This document shows positions 1 to 10,645 of a stretch of DNA of 64,000 nucleotides, one piece after another (position 1 is the stretch's first letter; every line of letters starts with the position of its first letter). The notes under the pieces were generated by a model that worked only from the letters and a program-made list of their open reading frames with translations, was not told where the DNA came from and did no database searches. The stretch comes from Elephas maximus indicus (lineage: Eukaryota; Chordata; Mammalia; Proboscidea; Elephantidae): contig NC_064834.1 of assembly GCF_024166365.1 (NCBI RefSeq), positions 51,688,001 to 51,752,000 of the forward strand, written 5' to 3'. The position numbers and the translations under genes are program-made.

Positions 1-181
1 TCTGGAAAAGCTTGTCATCAGGTGTCGGGGTATTGGCAGTGCGGCGGAAACCTCGAACCCGATGCTCAAGGGACTTGTCATAAGGGTAATTGGCCACCAC
101 TGCCCCTCCATGGAGATTGGCAGAAAGAATAAAGTTGATGGAGCGTATCCATTGTATCACAGCCCGGGTCTCTGGTTCTAC
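1..181 (-). CDS. CPN1: CPN1 exon 4 (partial, runs off the window)
   Basis: Coding exon of the carboxypeptidase N catalytic chain, a secreted zinc metallocarboxypeptidase that removes C-terminal Lys/Arg from kinins and anaphylatoxins. The minus strand has an acceptor ending in CAG at 184-182, then an open frame that encodes residues 193-252 by my count. It contains SANLHGG, whose His216 (position 196 of the mature chain) is the third zinc ligand, followed by AVVANYPYD and HRVRG typical of the N/E carboxypeptidase subfamily. The frame joins exon 3 in phase 0. The end of the exon and the rest of the gene lie before position 1. No stop or frameshift is seen. Identification is secure from the sequence and the order of the other three exons. 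Confidence 0.95.
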
Positions 182-1490
182 CTGTGAGGAGATGAGAGCT
201 TGGCAGTCAAAGTGCAGTTGGTCAGACGGCCATTTGAGTAAGTTTGTAGGAAAGTGTCCTGAGGAGATAGCATGTCTAAATAAAACAAAGTCTTACTAGA
301 TGTGGGAAATCTAGACGGCTTCTGAGGCACCTTTGCAGAAATTTAGGCAAATCTACTAAATAAATCTGGAAAATGCTGGTTTACGGTACTGGTTTTCAAT
401 CTTCTCCTCTCTCCCCAACACATCTGCTGTAATGTGTGGAAAAATACTTCTGTGGTCATGTCCAAATTTCATGGGTTAGACATACTGTAATACGGGCAAG
501 TCTTAGCTAAGTTGTGAAATTCCACCCCTTTTACTGCATATTATATTGCTAGTGAGTGACAGTATCCTAAAGTAAGCCTTGAATCCACTTGGACTACTTG
601 TAGTATAAGTAAATAAATACCAGTCTTTAGTGTTTGTCCTCCTCTCAGGATGTAGACGATGTGATATTAATGTGTAATGGCTCCTCCTGGACCAAGGGTC
701 AGCTGTGAAGGTCCCTGTGATTGCCATCCCAAGGGGAACTGAATGAGTAGGGTTGAATTTCATTCAATCAGAATCGATATAAAACCAAGGGAAACAGTCC
801 TGGTCTGTAGTCAGGGCTCAAAACCCTTTGAACCACTCCTTTCCTTACCCTGTAAGCCCCTATTCAACAGCACAAAGCCAACTGCTTACTGGTTCCTCTC
901 CCTCAAGGTTGTCCCATCAGGAGCAAAAGAGACTGACTTCTTATTGTTTTGTTTCCTTCTAAGATCCAGAAAAAGAAGTGAGTGGACTCTGATTATTAGT
1001 GGTTCAATTACTTTGTATTACTTAGACAAGTTTAATAAACCATACCATTCTTTTGGCTGGCTTATGCTGACTAGTACTAAGTTATTTTTAATGTGTTATT
1101 TACTTTGAGCCAAGAGTATAGTTGCTATCTGAAATTTCAACATGTTAGCATGGCATTTGTTTCATTTTCAAGGGGAGAAAAAAACTGGGAAAATACTATC
1201 TGGGAAATTCTCAGTATAAAGGCTTATACCTGTTTTACTTTTCTCTCCCCAGTCGCTGAACTTAGATACTCATAAACTGAATGTTTAGAACTATCTCATA
1301 CAATGTAAAGAACAGGGTGGTGTGATGCTCTGAGGATGACAGTAGCAATTTGCAGGAGCAAGGTCCACCATTCGCATTACCAGGGGTAGCACTGTATCCA
1401 GTGGGTTACTCCACCCCTCAGGCAGGATGTACTCTCAGGTCTCTAATGCTTTTGACTTATTGTGAATCCTCCGATTAAGAGAGTAAGGGA
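182..1490. other. CPN1 intron 3, distal part, no recognised feature
   Basis: Intron between exons 4 and 3. Only short ORFs without recognisable domains occur. I see no repeat that I can name with confidence. Confidence 0.5.
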
Positions 1491-1496
1491 TTATAC

Positions 1497-1880
1497 TTTT
1501 ATAAACTTTTCCCCTTGTCTGTCCTACTATAAATATAACTCAAAAATAAAGAATGAAAGAGCTGAGTACTATACTTGTTGTTAGGTGCCATCAAGTCAGT
1601 TCTGACTCATAGCAACCCCATGTAGTAGTAAAGGAAAAAACCCTAAAAAATGAAATAAAATAAAGCATGAAGAATCTAGAATTAGCTCCACCCCTAATTC
1701 TGGGGAAAGCTCAAGCTCCCAAAATGGAACTGGAAGTGAAGCGTGGGAGGAAGAAGGGTACGTAGGGTTCAAAGTTAAAAGTTTGGTGAGCTGGGTATAT
1801 TTTGCAATTCTCCTTCACATCTATTTAGAGCTTTCCAGTTTACAAGGTGTTGTCACAGATATTGCCTCATAGAGTATAGT
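1497..1880. repeat. Intronic duplicate, copy 1
   Basis: This stretch is roughly 80% similar by eye to 3703-4250 in the same orientation. Shared landmarks are AAAAATAAAGAATGAAA, GAGTACTATAC, AAAATGGAACTGGA and GTGGGAGGAAGAAGGGT. Copy 1 is interrupted by an RTE-type tail at about 1577-1635. The two copies lie in CPN1 introns 3 and 2, on either side of exon 3. Confidence 0.65.
1577..1635 (-). mobile_element. Short 5'-truncated RTE 3' tail
   Basis: Begins TTGTTGTTAGGTGCC, which matches the 3' end of the RTE LINE at 48802 rather than the SINE 3' end, and continues with the GACTCATAGCAACCCCATG segment. It sits at a position that is continuous in the paralogous copy at about 4000, so it is an insertion. 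Confidence 0.6.
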
Positions 1881-2038
1881 GAAGTAGTCAAGGGTCATAT
1901 AAAAAGGGAAGAGGAAAAGCTACAATGGTTAGACTCTCCAAAACTCTTTCTATAGATAATTGTTGATTAGCATATAGTTCATCACATGTAAGAGAAACTT
2001 CTCTACAGAATGCTAGAATTTTCTGTCAGCAGAATACT

Positions 2039-2239
2039 GAAAACCAAACTCATTGCCACTGAGTCGATTCTGACTCATAGTGACCCTATAGGATTTCCAA
2101 AGCTATAGGGTTTCCAAGGCTATAATCTTTATGGAAGCAGACTGCCACATTTTTCTTCCTCAGAGTGGCTGGTGGGTTCAAACCACCAACTTTTCGGTTG
2201 GCAGCTGAGGGCCTAAACTACTGCACCACTAGGGCTCCT
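2039..2239 (-). mobile_element. AfroSINE, long subfamily
   Basis: tRNA-derived SINE in reverse orientation. It has the 3' region (ACTGAGTCGATTCTGACTC), a central extra block about CTATAATCTTTATGGAAGC, and a tRNA-like head read backwards (GGTTGGCAGC to GCACCACTAGGGCTCC). The central block marks a longer subfamily than most copies in this window. Confidence 0.85.
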
Positions 2240-2687
2240 TGCCAACAGAATAGTGCAGTGAAAAGAGAGCTAGATTAGGAGTCAGGTTTTAATCCTGATT
2301 CCCAATTATGATCTGTGTGAATTTAAATTATTTTATCTCTAAGCATAATATCTATAAAACAGGAATGGATAACACTGCTTTTTCCATTCACCACAGTATT
2401 AGAAAGATCGACTAAAAACTGGCTATAAAAAAAACTTTGTAAATTGTTAAGTACCATGCACCACTTTCACCTCCTTCACTAGCATCATTTAGTGAGCATG
2501 TGCTACATGGAGGGCCCTATACTAGGGGGAGGTAATAAATACAAAGGGACATAAGGTACAGTTATTGCTCTGAACAGTTGAGTTGCGTGGGCGCTTAATT
2601 CTTGTTTATGTAGTTGGTGTGAAAATTGCTAGAAGAAAGTCCAGATGCTGATACACTGTGCTTCTTTATGCAAATCTCATCTCATAC

Positions 2688-2843
2688 CTGACTTTTCCAG
2701 TTGTCTGGAAGGGGCAGGTGGTGGTTGGGGCCTCCATACTTCTCATTGTAGTAGAAGTAAGTGTTGAGATCGGGGAAGTTGCGGTTCAGATCCACTCCGT
2801 TTGCATTGTTCCTGCCAACCAGATACTCGGAATTATCTGGGCC
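2688..2843 (-). CDS. CPN1: CPN1 exon 3
   Basis: 156-bp exon (52 codons, residues 141-192). The minus-strand acceptor ends TTTCCCCTGAG before GGCCCAGATAAT, and the donor is CAG|GTATGAG. It encodes the segment that contains [16 protein letters not shown], the asparagine-arginine substrate-carboxylate binding motif of M14 carboxypeptidases, and ends PLPDNWKSQ. It is in phase 0 at both ends, joins exon 2 (ending AADQ) and exon 4 (beginning VEPETRAV) without interruption, and has no internal stop. Confidence 0.95.
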
Positions 2844-3087
2844 CTCAGGGGAAAATCAAAGATGCAAATGAAAGGTTTAGACTGAATACCATATTTGAAG
2901 ACTAATTTTAATATACATATATTTTTAAATAAACTAACTTAATCAAATGATGTAGCAATTTTTTTAATTTATCCAAAATCCCAGCACTGTGGTTCAAGTT
3001 TCCCCGGGCAGACCACATGCTGGAGGTAAAAATCCCAGGAAAACCTCCTACAAGAGTAAGGTGTTTCAGGACAATGGAAACCCCTTT

Positions 3088-3117
3088 GTGAGTGTGTGTG
3101 CGTGCATGCGTGTGTGT
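3088..3117. repeat. TG/CG-type microsatellite
   Basis: Alternating GT-rich run with GCGTGCATGCGTG, directly next to the L1M fragment. Confidence 0.7.
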
Positions 3118-3445
3118 TAAGGTAGCTTTATTGAGATATAATTTACATACCATAAAATTCACCCATTTTAAGAGCACAACTGCATGAATTTTAGTATGTT
3201 TACCAAGTTATACAACTCATTACCACTATCTAATTTTAGAACATTTCTATCCCTCTAAGAAACCTCATGCTTATTCAGTCACTCTTCATTCTCACCCTAT
3301 CCCTAGGCAACTACTAATCTACTTTTTCTCTCTATAGATTAGCCTATTCTGGATATTTCAGACAAATGGAATCCTACAATAGTCTTTTGTTCTGGCTTCT
3401 TTCACTGGGCATAGTGTTCTCTTTGATGGCTGTGTATTTTAAAAA
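3118..3445 (-). mobile_element. Old L1M fragment, 3' region
   Basis: Contains the familiar ancient L1 signature TTTATTGAGATATAATTTAC, then CATAAAATTCACCCATTTTA, CAACTACTAATCTACTTT and TTCTTTCACTGGGCAT. This is the reverse complement of the L1M ORF2-end/3'UTR region. Confidence 0.8.
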
Positions 3446-3486
3446 CCTTCTGATTCTGGTGCACAGCCATAAGGACAGCCATAAAG

Positions 3487-3645
3487 TTAAAACCCATTGC
3501 TGTTGAATTGAATCTGACTCACAGAGATCCTACAGGACAGAGAAAAACTTCCCAATAGGGTTTCCAAAGAGCAGCTAATGGATTCGAACTGCCAACCTTT
3601 TTTGCTAGTGGCAGAGTTCTTAATCACTGTGCCACCAGGGGTCCC
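3487..3645 (-). mobile_element. AfroSINE
   Basis: Reverse-oriented SINE with CTGTTGAATTGAATCTGACTC, GATTCGAACTGCCAACC (B-box region) and GTGCCACCAGGGG at its 5' end. Divergent copy. Confidence 0.85.
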
Positions 3646-3702
3646 CATAAAGTTAAACATACTGATATTCTGAATTTTATCTTAGCACATAAAATAAAAG
3701 CT

Positions 3703-4250
3703 CATAAACTTTTTTCCTTCCTTACTGTAAATGTAACCCAAAAATAAAGAATGAAAAGGCTGAGCAACTCATAAGATTAGATAAGAAACTTAGGGGTCAG
3801 TGAGTTTATGTTAATGCAGGAGGAACAACTCAGAAAAGGAGGGTAAGAACAGTTGCAGAAGTGGCAAATTGTAATCAATGTCACGAATTGTACCTGTAGA
3901 AACTGTTGAATTGATGTGTTTTGCTGCATATATTCTAAACCACCACCATAAAATTAAAAAACGAAAAGGCTGAGTACTATACTAGTAGAGGAAAAAATCC
4001 TATAAAATTTTAATAAAGGATGAAGAATCCAGTATTAACCCTCACACCCCAATTCTGGGAAAAACTGGAGCTCCCTGATATTTCCTCCCAAAATGGAACT
4101 GGACGTGAAGTGTGGGAGGAAGAAGGGTGTGTACAGTTCAAAGCGAAAAGTTCATTGAATAGGAGTATTCTGCAATATTCTCTCACATCTGCTTAGTATT
4201 TTCCAGCTTACAAGGTCACAGATACTGCCTCATTGATCCTCTCAACAAAG
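3703..4250. repeat. Intronic duplicate, copy 2
   Basis: Partner of 1497-1880. It is split at about 3766 by an L1 3' tail flanked by GAAAAGGCTGAG repeats. The duplication therefore predates both the L1 tail here and the RTE tail in copy 1. It ends about 270 bp from CPN1 exon 2. Confidence 0.65.
3767..3955 (+). mobile_element. L1 3' tail insertion
   Basis: Short 5'-truncated L1 with GTCACGAATTGTACCTGTAG and GAAACTGTTGAATTG. It ends in an A-rich tail and has flanking GAAAAGGCTGAG duplications, so it is a retroposed insertion in copy 2 of the intronic duplicate. Confidence 0.65.
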
Positions 4251-4335
4251 CCGTGAGGTCTGCTGAGGAGGTGTTGAGGGAACCGAGGCGCAGAGGGAGC
4301 CTACGTTCATTGCCTAAGGTGTTACAGGGTTAACT
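4165..4335 (-). mobile_element. MIR SINE
   Basis: Reverse-complement MIR core: TGATCCTCTCAACAAAGCC, GAGGTC, then ACCGAGGCGCAGAGG and GCCTAAGGTGTTACAGG. Confidence 0.7.
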
Positions 4336-4382
4336 GCAAGTCTTCATACTTTGCTTTATTCCTGTTTGTCCTTTCTCTATTA

Positions 4383-4778
<396 letters not shown>

Positions 4779-4937
4779 CTAATTCCTCGCCCTGCAAAGG
4801 GACCTTTTTCCCCCTTTTTCAGTAACGATTTAAAAAAAATTTTTTTTGTGTGCTTCTCTTGGGTCTTTTCCAATGATCCTTGACCCCCATTCCCAATTAA
4901 ATGCACTTACAAATGCTATGAAATTCACGCCAGAGAT

Positions 4938-5345
4938 AATAATGACTACCACTTATTGAACCCCTACCCTGTACTGGAGTTCCTGGAAGGCGCAAATGGT
5001 GGCTACTAACCAAAAGGTTGCCAATTCAAATCCACTCAGAGGGAAGAAAGGCCTGGCAATATACTTCCAAAAGGTCACAGCCACTGAAAACCCAAAGGAG
5101 TGCAGTTCTACTCTAATACACATGGGATCACCACGAGTTGGAATCTCTGGCAACTGGTTTTACCTTGTACTAGGTCTGGGTAGGCCTTTTATGTCCACTA
5201 TTGCTAATCTTCATAGAAAACCTGCAAAGTAGGCATTATTACCCTAGGGATGAGGGCACTTGCAATTAAAGAGGTTAAGTGACTTGCTTGGGGTCACCCA
5301 ACTAATATGATAGAGGTCAAAGCTCATGCCCCATTTGCAGAGCCA
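4938..5345 (-). mobile_element. MIR, interrupted by an AfroSINE
   Basis: MIR-like ends at 4938-4975 (CTACCACTTATTGAACCCC) and 5166-5345 (GAGGTTAAGTGACTTGCTTG, GGTCACCCAACTAATA) are separated by the SINE at 4976-5165. Confidence 0.7.
4976..5165 (+). mobile_element. AfroSINE
   Basis: Sense SINE with GGTGGCTACTAACCAAAAGG, then CAATTCAAATCCACTCAGAG (degenerate B box), and the 3' segment CACGAGTTGGAATCTCTGGC. Inserted in a MIR. Confidence 0.75.
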
Positions 5346-5649
5346 CACTGCTTCTCAGAGAAAAATCTTTCCAGGATAAGTGATGTTTTCCCAAGATCTG
5401 CTCCCATAAAATATCTGTTATAGCATAATAGTTCCTAATCATCCTAGTTGAGAACTTAATTTTCCTGGTACTTAGGGAACTAAGATCGCTTCTTCATATC
5501 AGAGAAGTTATGTCCTGAAGTAGGAAGGGGTCTACCTATGCCTCATTCCTAAGTCTTCTCTTTGGCCACGTTGACTGTTCAGCTGAGGTGAGAATTGAGG
5601 CTCTGAAAAGAGATATGAGAACCACTCATAGAAAATAATTCTCACTCCC

Positions 5650-6230
5650 TGTTATGGATTGAATCCTGTCCCCCCAAAATATGTGTTGTAAATTCTAACT
5701 TCTATGCCTATGGTTATAATCCCACTTGGGAATGGATTGTCTTTGTTATGTTAATGAGACAGCATTAGTGTAGGGTATATCATGAGTCAATTTCTTTTGG
5801 GATATACCAAAAAAAACCAAACTCCCCGCCATCGAGTCAATTTTGACTCATAGTGACCCTATAGGACAGAGTAGAACTGCCCCATATGGTTTCTAAGGAG
5901 TACCTGGTGGATTTGAACTGCTGACCTTTTGGTTAGCAGCTGTAGCTCTCAACCACTATGCCACCAGGGTTTCCTTTTACAAAAGAGATTAAATAAGCAA
6001 GCAAAGAGCGAGATGAGATGGGATGCCCAGTCACATGAAGACTGCCCAGGAGCAGAAGCTCAGAAGAGACAAGGACATTCCTCCAGAGCCAACAGAGAAA
6101 GAAAGCCTTCCCATAGAGCCAGCACCCGGAATTTTGTACTTCTAGACTCCTAAACTGTGAGAAAATGAATTTCTGTTTGCTAAAGCTATCCACTTGTGGT
6201 ATTTCTGTTATAGCAGCACCGGATAAGACA
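5650..6230 (+). repeat. MaLR 5' LTR
   Basis: Starts TGTTATGGATTGAAT. The distal part has CTCCTAAACTGTGAGAAAAT, CCACTTGTGGTATTTCTG and TTATAGCAGCACCGGATAAG, the typical 3' end of MLT1/MaLR LTRs. Split by a SINE at about 5806-5975. Confidence 0.8.
5806..5975 (-). mobile_element. AfroSINE in the 5' LTR
   Basis: Reverse-oriented SINE from the tail AAAAACCAAACTC to GCCACCAGGGTTTCC. The uninterrupted 3' LTR reads GGGATATAAAAGAGATTAAA, which confirms the insertion point. Confidence 0.9.
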
Positions 6231-7964
6231 GAATTTGGTACTATGAAGTGGGGGTGCTGTTGTAACAGATACCTAAAATGTGGAAGTGGTTTGCAATTGG
6301 GTAATGGGCTGGGGCCCTGGTGCCACAATGGTTAAGTGCTGGGCTGCTAATCAGAAGGTTAGCAGTTGGAATCCACTAGCTGCTCCTTGGAAACCCCAGG
6401 GTTTCCAAGTCCTATAGGGTAACTATGAGTCAGAATCAACTTGATGGCAATGGGTTTTTAATAGTAAAAGCCTAGATTTACTTCAAGAGACTATCAGCAG
6501 AATTATGGATGTCAAAGGCCATTCTGGTGAGGGCACTGAAGGAAGTGAGGAGAGCTATAGAGAAGGTCTCTATGGTCTTACATATGGAGCCAGCAGCAGA
6601 ATGTTGCTAGAAATGTAGACATTAAATGTGCTTCTGGTGAAGCTTTAGAAGAAAATGATGAACATGTGATTGGATGGAGGAAGGGTGATGTAAAAAACTT
6701 GTCTATGTTCAAATGTTTGGTGGAAGGTAGAACTTATAAGTGATGAACTTGGATATCTGGCTGACAAGATTTCTAAGCAAGATCTTAAAGGGGCCACATG
6801 GTTTCTCCTTGTTGCCTATAGTAAAATGCAAGAGGGAAGAGATGGACTTAAAAATGAACTGTGTGAAATGAAAACAGAACTTAAAGATTTGGAAAATTCT
6901 CTTGTACAAATCAAGGACATGTGTCCTAGAATGTTCACCAAGGACGTGACTACACAATCTTTTTTTAAAAGATTAAGCCTGTGACTGATAGATCTAACCA
7001 ACTACCACAGCAGAAAACCCATCAGCTTAGACTGAAGGGGACAGAGAAAGGATGAAAGGAAAGAACACTGCTTCTTGGAATTCTCTAGGCAGGAAACAGG
7101 CCAAAGGAGCTACATCCATTGTCCTCCAAGAAAAGAAAAGGACCATTCCTGGAGCAGCTCAGAGATCAGCAGGACCTGATTTCCTGTGGAAGGAGCAAAA
7201 GAAGCAGGGCCTTCTTGGTTTCAAAGGGTGGGGCCACAGCCGCCTAGGTTTCAAAGAGTTAAATTTTTGCCAACTCAGTTCTGGAGTGTGGGGCTACCAC
7301 TAAGGTGTGCCAGGAGGATGGGGACTCTGCCCAAAGCTGAAGGGGTGGGGCTGCCATGGCCAAGAGGTAGAGGAACAGGGGCTGCCAGGGCAGAGGGGAT
7401 AGGGTTGCCACTCAGAATGACTAGGAAAATGGGACTGCCTAATGCCAAGGGAGCAGATTTGCCATTCCAGAGGGCTTGGAAGGTGGAGCTGAAGACCAGA
7501 GCCAAGGGGTCTTCACACAGAATCCAGAGGACACGGCTAACAACCAGAGTCTGGAAGGTGGGGCCATTGCCCAGATGGCCTCAGAGAAAAGAGTATTATA
7601 TTCAAGACTCGAGAGTTTCTGTAATTTGTTCTCCTGGCTTTTGACTTGCTTGGTGCTTGTTATCCCTTCTTTCCCTCCAACTTCTCCCATTTGTAATGGA
7701 AATGTCTACCTTATGCCTTCTCCACCATTGTACTATGGAAACAGATAATACAACTTGTATTCTAGATTTCACAGGTTCAGAGATGAAAAGGAATTTTTGC
7801 CCCAGGACGGAATATGCCTAAAGTCTCACTCACATTTAATTTAGATGATTCAGAAGATGAGATTTTGGACTTAGAGTTGATTTAAGACTTTTAGGATGAT
7901 GTAATGGGGTGAATATGTTTTGTATGAGGCAAGAACATGAATTTTGGGGAGCCAAAGGGTAGAA
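6231..7964 (+). repeat. MaLR internal region
   Basis: Non-coding internal sequence with MaLR landmarks GGAAGTGGTTTGCAATTGGG and TTCTCCCATTTGTAATGG, and a purine-rich stretch before the 3' LTR. The block 7190-7590 is a degenerate G-rich array with repeated GGGGCTGCCA-like motifs. ORFs here, such as 7186-7644, follow this low-complexity composition and show no domain. Confidence 0.7.
6310..6462 (+). mobile_element. AfroSINE in the MaLR internal region
   Basis: Sense SINE: GCCCTGGTGCCACAATGG, TGCTAATCAGAAGGTTAGC, GTCAGAATCAACTTGATGGC. Confidence 0.88.
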
Positions 7965-8006
7965 TGTTATGAGTTGAATTATGTCCCCCCAAAATACATG
8001 TTGTAC

Positions 8007-9044
8007 AAATAGACATATGTGCACCCATGTTCACTGCAGAATTATTCACAATAGCAAAAAGATGGAAACAACCTAAGTGCCCATCAGCAGATGAATGGAT
8101 AAACAAACTATGGTACACACACATAATGGAATACTAAAACCAAAAAACCCAAGCCCATTGCTGTCAAGTCGGTTCCGACTCATAGCGACCCTATAGGACA
8201 GAGTAGAACTGCCCCCATAGAGTTTCTAAGGAGTGCCTTGTGGATTCAAACTGCTGACATTTTGGTTAGCAGCCGTAGCACTCAACCACAACGCCACCAG
8301 GGTTTAATGGAGTACTACACAATGATAAAGAACAATGATGAATCTGTGAAATATCTCACAACATGGATGAATCTGGAGGGCATTATGCTGAGTGAATAAG
8401 TCATTCACAAAGGGACAAATACTGTATGGGACCACATTAAACTCAATTTGTATAGCATAGCTTACAAAGAAAATGTTCTACATTCTACTTTGATGAGTAG
8501 CACCTGGGGTCTTAAAACATTGTGAGCAGCCATCTAAGATACTTCACTGGTCCCATCCTGTCTGGAGCAGAGCTGGAGAAAAATGTAGATCAAAATTCAA
8601 ACTCACAAAAAAAGACGAGACTTACTGGTCTGACAGAGACTGGGGAAATCCTAAGACTATGACCCCCGGACACCCTTTTAACTCAGTACTGAAGTCTCTC
8701 CTGAGGCTCACTCTTCAGCCAAAGATTAGACAGCCCATAAAATAAACAATAATACACATCGCTCAACCATGTATATGAAACTAAATGGGCACACCAGCGC
8801 AGGGGCAAGGATGAGAAGGCAGGAGGAGACTGGAAAGCTGAATGAATGGACATGGGGAACCCAAAGTTGAGAAGAGGAGAGTGTTGACACATCATGGGGT
8901 TGGCAACCAATGTCACAAAACAACATGTATATAAAAAAAAATTTTTTTTTAATGTCACAAAATAACATGTATAGTAACTATTTAATGAGAAACTAATTTG
9001 CTCTGTAAACCTTCCGCTAAAGCACAATACATACATACATACAT
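8007..9044 (+). mobile_element. L1 3' fragment in the MaLR LTR
   Basis: End of L1 ORF2 plus 3'UTR: GTGCACCCATGTTCACTGC, AATAGCAAAAAGATGG, CTGGAGGGCATTATGCTG, then CTCTGTAAACCTTCCGC and an (ATAC)n tail. Its ORF2 end is interrupted by a SINE at 8137-8306. Confidence 0.82.
8137..8306 (-). mobile_element. AfroSINE nested in the L1
   Basis: Reverse-oriented SINE from AAAACCAAAAAACCC to CGCCACCAGGGTT. Flanks TAATGGAATACTA and TAATGGAGTACTA form a 13-bp target duplication with one difference. Confidence 0.9.
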
Positions 9045-9080
9045 AGTTGGAATCGAATTGACAGCACTAGGTTTTTGTTT
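9045..9080 (+). mobile_element. AfroSINE 3' tail
   Basis: AGTTGGAATCGAATTGACAG, then CACTAGGTTTTTGTTT: only the extreme 3' end of the SINE. Confidence 0.6.
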
Positions 9081-9419
9081 ATATATAATCTCATTTGGGA
9101 ATGGGTAGTCTTTGTTAGGGTAGGGTGTATCTTGAGTCAATCTCTTTTGGGATATAAAAGAGATTAAACAAGCCAACAGAGAGAAAGAGTTGGGGGAAGA
9201 GAGATGCCAAGTCACCTGAAGATTGCCTAGGAGCAGAAGCTCAGAAGAGACAAAGACCTTCCTCCAGAGCTGACAGAGAGAGAAAGCCTTTCCACAGAGC
9301 CAGCACCCTGAATTTGAACTCCTGTCTTCTAAGCTGTGAGAAAATTAATTTCTGTTGGTTAAAGTCACCCACTTGTGGTATTTCTGTTATAGCAGCACGA
9401 GATAACTAAGACAATCCCC

Positions 9420-10228
9420 TTTTAAAAAGGAAGTGATTCCCCTTCTACCCAACATTTCCATGCTTCCTTGACTTTTCTGACTCAGTACCTCTTCATCTTC
9501 TCATGTCCAAATCCTCCTCACCATCCTTCTAAGCCAGTTCGGATGTGACTTATTCTGGGAAGCCATCTTGGATTCTCCCTGCTAAATGAGCTCTCTGTTG
9601 AACTTCTTTTATGGTCCTTACCACTTTCTACTCTGGGTTTTACCTTTATTTCCACATGTCCTATTTCCTTTATTGGATGTGGCCTTATGCATGTATATAA
9701 TTTTTAATATCCTTTAGGACATAATCCATTGTTTTTTCTCTTAGTGTGTCTACGGCAATCTTTCCCAAAGGAACGTTTGTAACCCACAGTATCAGGTAGT
9801 GGATTTTCCCTAACGTGTATTTTTTAATCTTAGTGTATTTTGTTAATCTTAAATTATATCTTCTTTACTTTTCTTGGTAGGAAATGTCCTTTCTTTTAGG
9901 AAAGGATGGTGGTAATAGATGGCAGGTAGTTTTCTTCAACATCTTTATTCATTAAAATAAAAATGGGAAAACCCATGTTAGTCCCCTCCAACCTCTCATT
10001 TATTAAAAACATTTTTTTTTTCACTTCACTGTGAAATCCAAAAGACTGGGGATCACTGCCCGGTAGAACCTAGCACAGTGCCTTGCACTTAGTGGGTACT
10101 CAACAGCAAATTCTTTGACTCTACTTTAAATATACCCAGAATACAACCACTTCGTATAACAACCACTGCTATTCTTTTAGTTCAAGCCCCATGCTGTCAC
10201 GCCTGGATTATTGCAATAAATCTCCTGC
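9420..10228. other. CPN1 intron 1 segment, weakly L2-like
   Basis: Pyrimidine-rich sequence with an L2-like flavour around 9430-9690 and no clear element afterwards. No coding signal. Confidence 0.35.
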
Positions 10229-10288
10229 TTAGGGTTCCTACGAGTTGGAATCGATTGAATGGCAATGGGTTTGGTTTTTTGGTTTGTA
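10229..10288 (+). mobile_element. AfroSINE 3' fragment
   Basis: GGTTCCTACGAGTTGGAATC, then GATTGAATGGCAATGGG and a T/G-rich tail. Confidence 0.75.
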
Positions 10289-10349
10289 GTCCCCTTGAGT
10301 ATGCCCAGTCCCATTAAATTCTATTCTCCTGAGTCAAGAGCCAGAAAAT

Positions 10350-10645
10350 TCTTTCTGTAAAGGGCAAGACAGTAACTATTTTAGCCCTTGCAAGCCCTGT
10401 GGTCTCTGTTGCAGCTATTCGGCTCTGCTGGTGAAAGTAGCCATAACCAGTTGCCATTGAGCCAACTCTGACTCCTGACCACTCCATGTAGTGTTTTCAA
10501 TGGCTAGTTTTCTGAAAGTAGATTGTCAGGCCTTTCCTCCGAAGCATCTCAGATGATACAAAAATGAATGGAAATGGCTGTGTTCCAATAAAATTTTATT
10601 TACCAAAACAAGTGGCCAGCCCTCAGGCTGTAGTTCGCTGAGTGA
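10350..10645 (+). mobile_element. MER5A-like hAT fragment with an inserted SINE
   Basis: TTCTTTCTGTAAAGGGCAAG, ACTATTTTAGCCCTTG, GGTCTCTGTTGCAGC, then TGTTCCAATAAAATTTTATT and CAGGCTGTAGTTCGCTGA match the layout of MER5-type non-autonomous hAT elements. A SINE fragment splits it at 10442-10548. Confidence 0.7.
10442..10548 (-). mobile_element. AfroSINE fragment
   Basis: CAGTTGCCATTGAGCCAACT, CTGACTCCTGACCAC, GTAGATTGTCAGGCC: 3' and central parts of a reverse-oriented SINE. Confidence 0.65.

Larger units (their letters stand above)
5650..9413 (+). mobile_element. ERVL-MaLR-type provirus, two LTRs with internal region
   Basis: Non-coding MaLR-like endogenous element with a 5' LTR (5650-6230), internal region (6231-7964) and 3' LTR (7965-9413, expanded by insertions). 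Both LTRs start TGTTATG and end in CA. The flanking 5-bp target duplication is CTCCC versus ATCCC, one mismatch. The internal region starts GAATTTGGTACTATGAAGT, as in MaLR internal sequences, and has no retained gene. Later insertions are a SINE in the 5' LTR, a SINE in the internal region, and an L1 carrying its own SINE in the 3' LTR. Confidence 0.8.
7965..9413 (+). repeat. MaLR 3' LTR, split
   Basis: Left piece 7965-8006 (TGTTATGAGTTGAATTATG) and right piece about 9081-9413, ending TTATAGCAGCACGAGATAAC then TAAGACA. The middle is replaced by an L1 and a SINE tail. Confidence 0.8.

Noticed and set aside
2658-2885. 75-codon plus-strand ORF over CPN1 exon 3
   Set aside because: Antisense shadow of the conserved CPN1 exon on the minus strand.
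7186-7644. 152-codon ORF in the MaLR internal region
   Set aside because: Low-complexity G-rich array; MaLR elements of this kind are non-coding.
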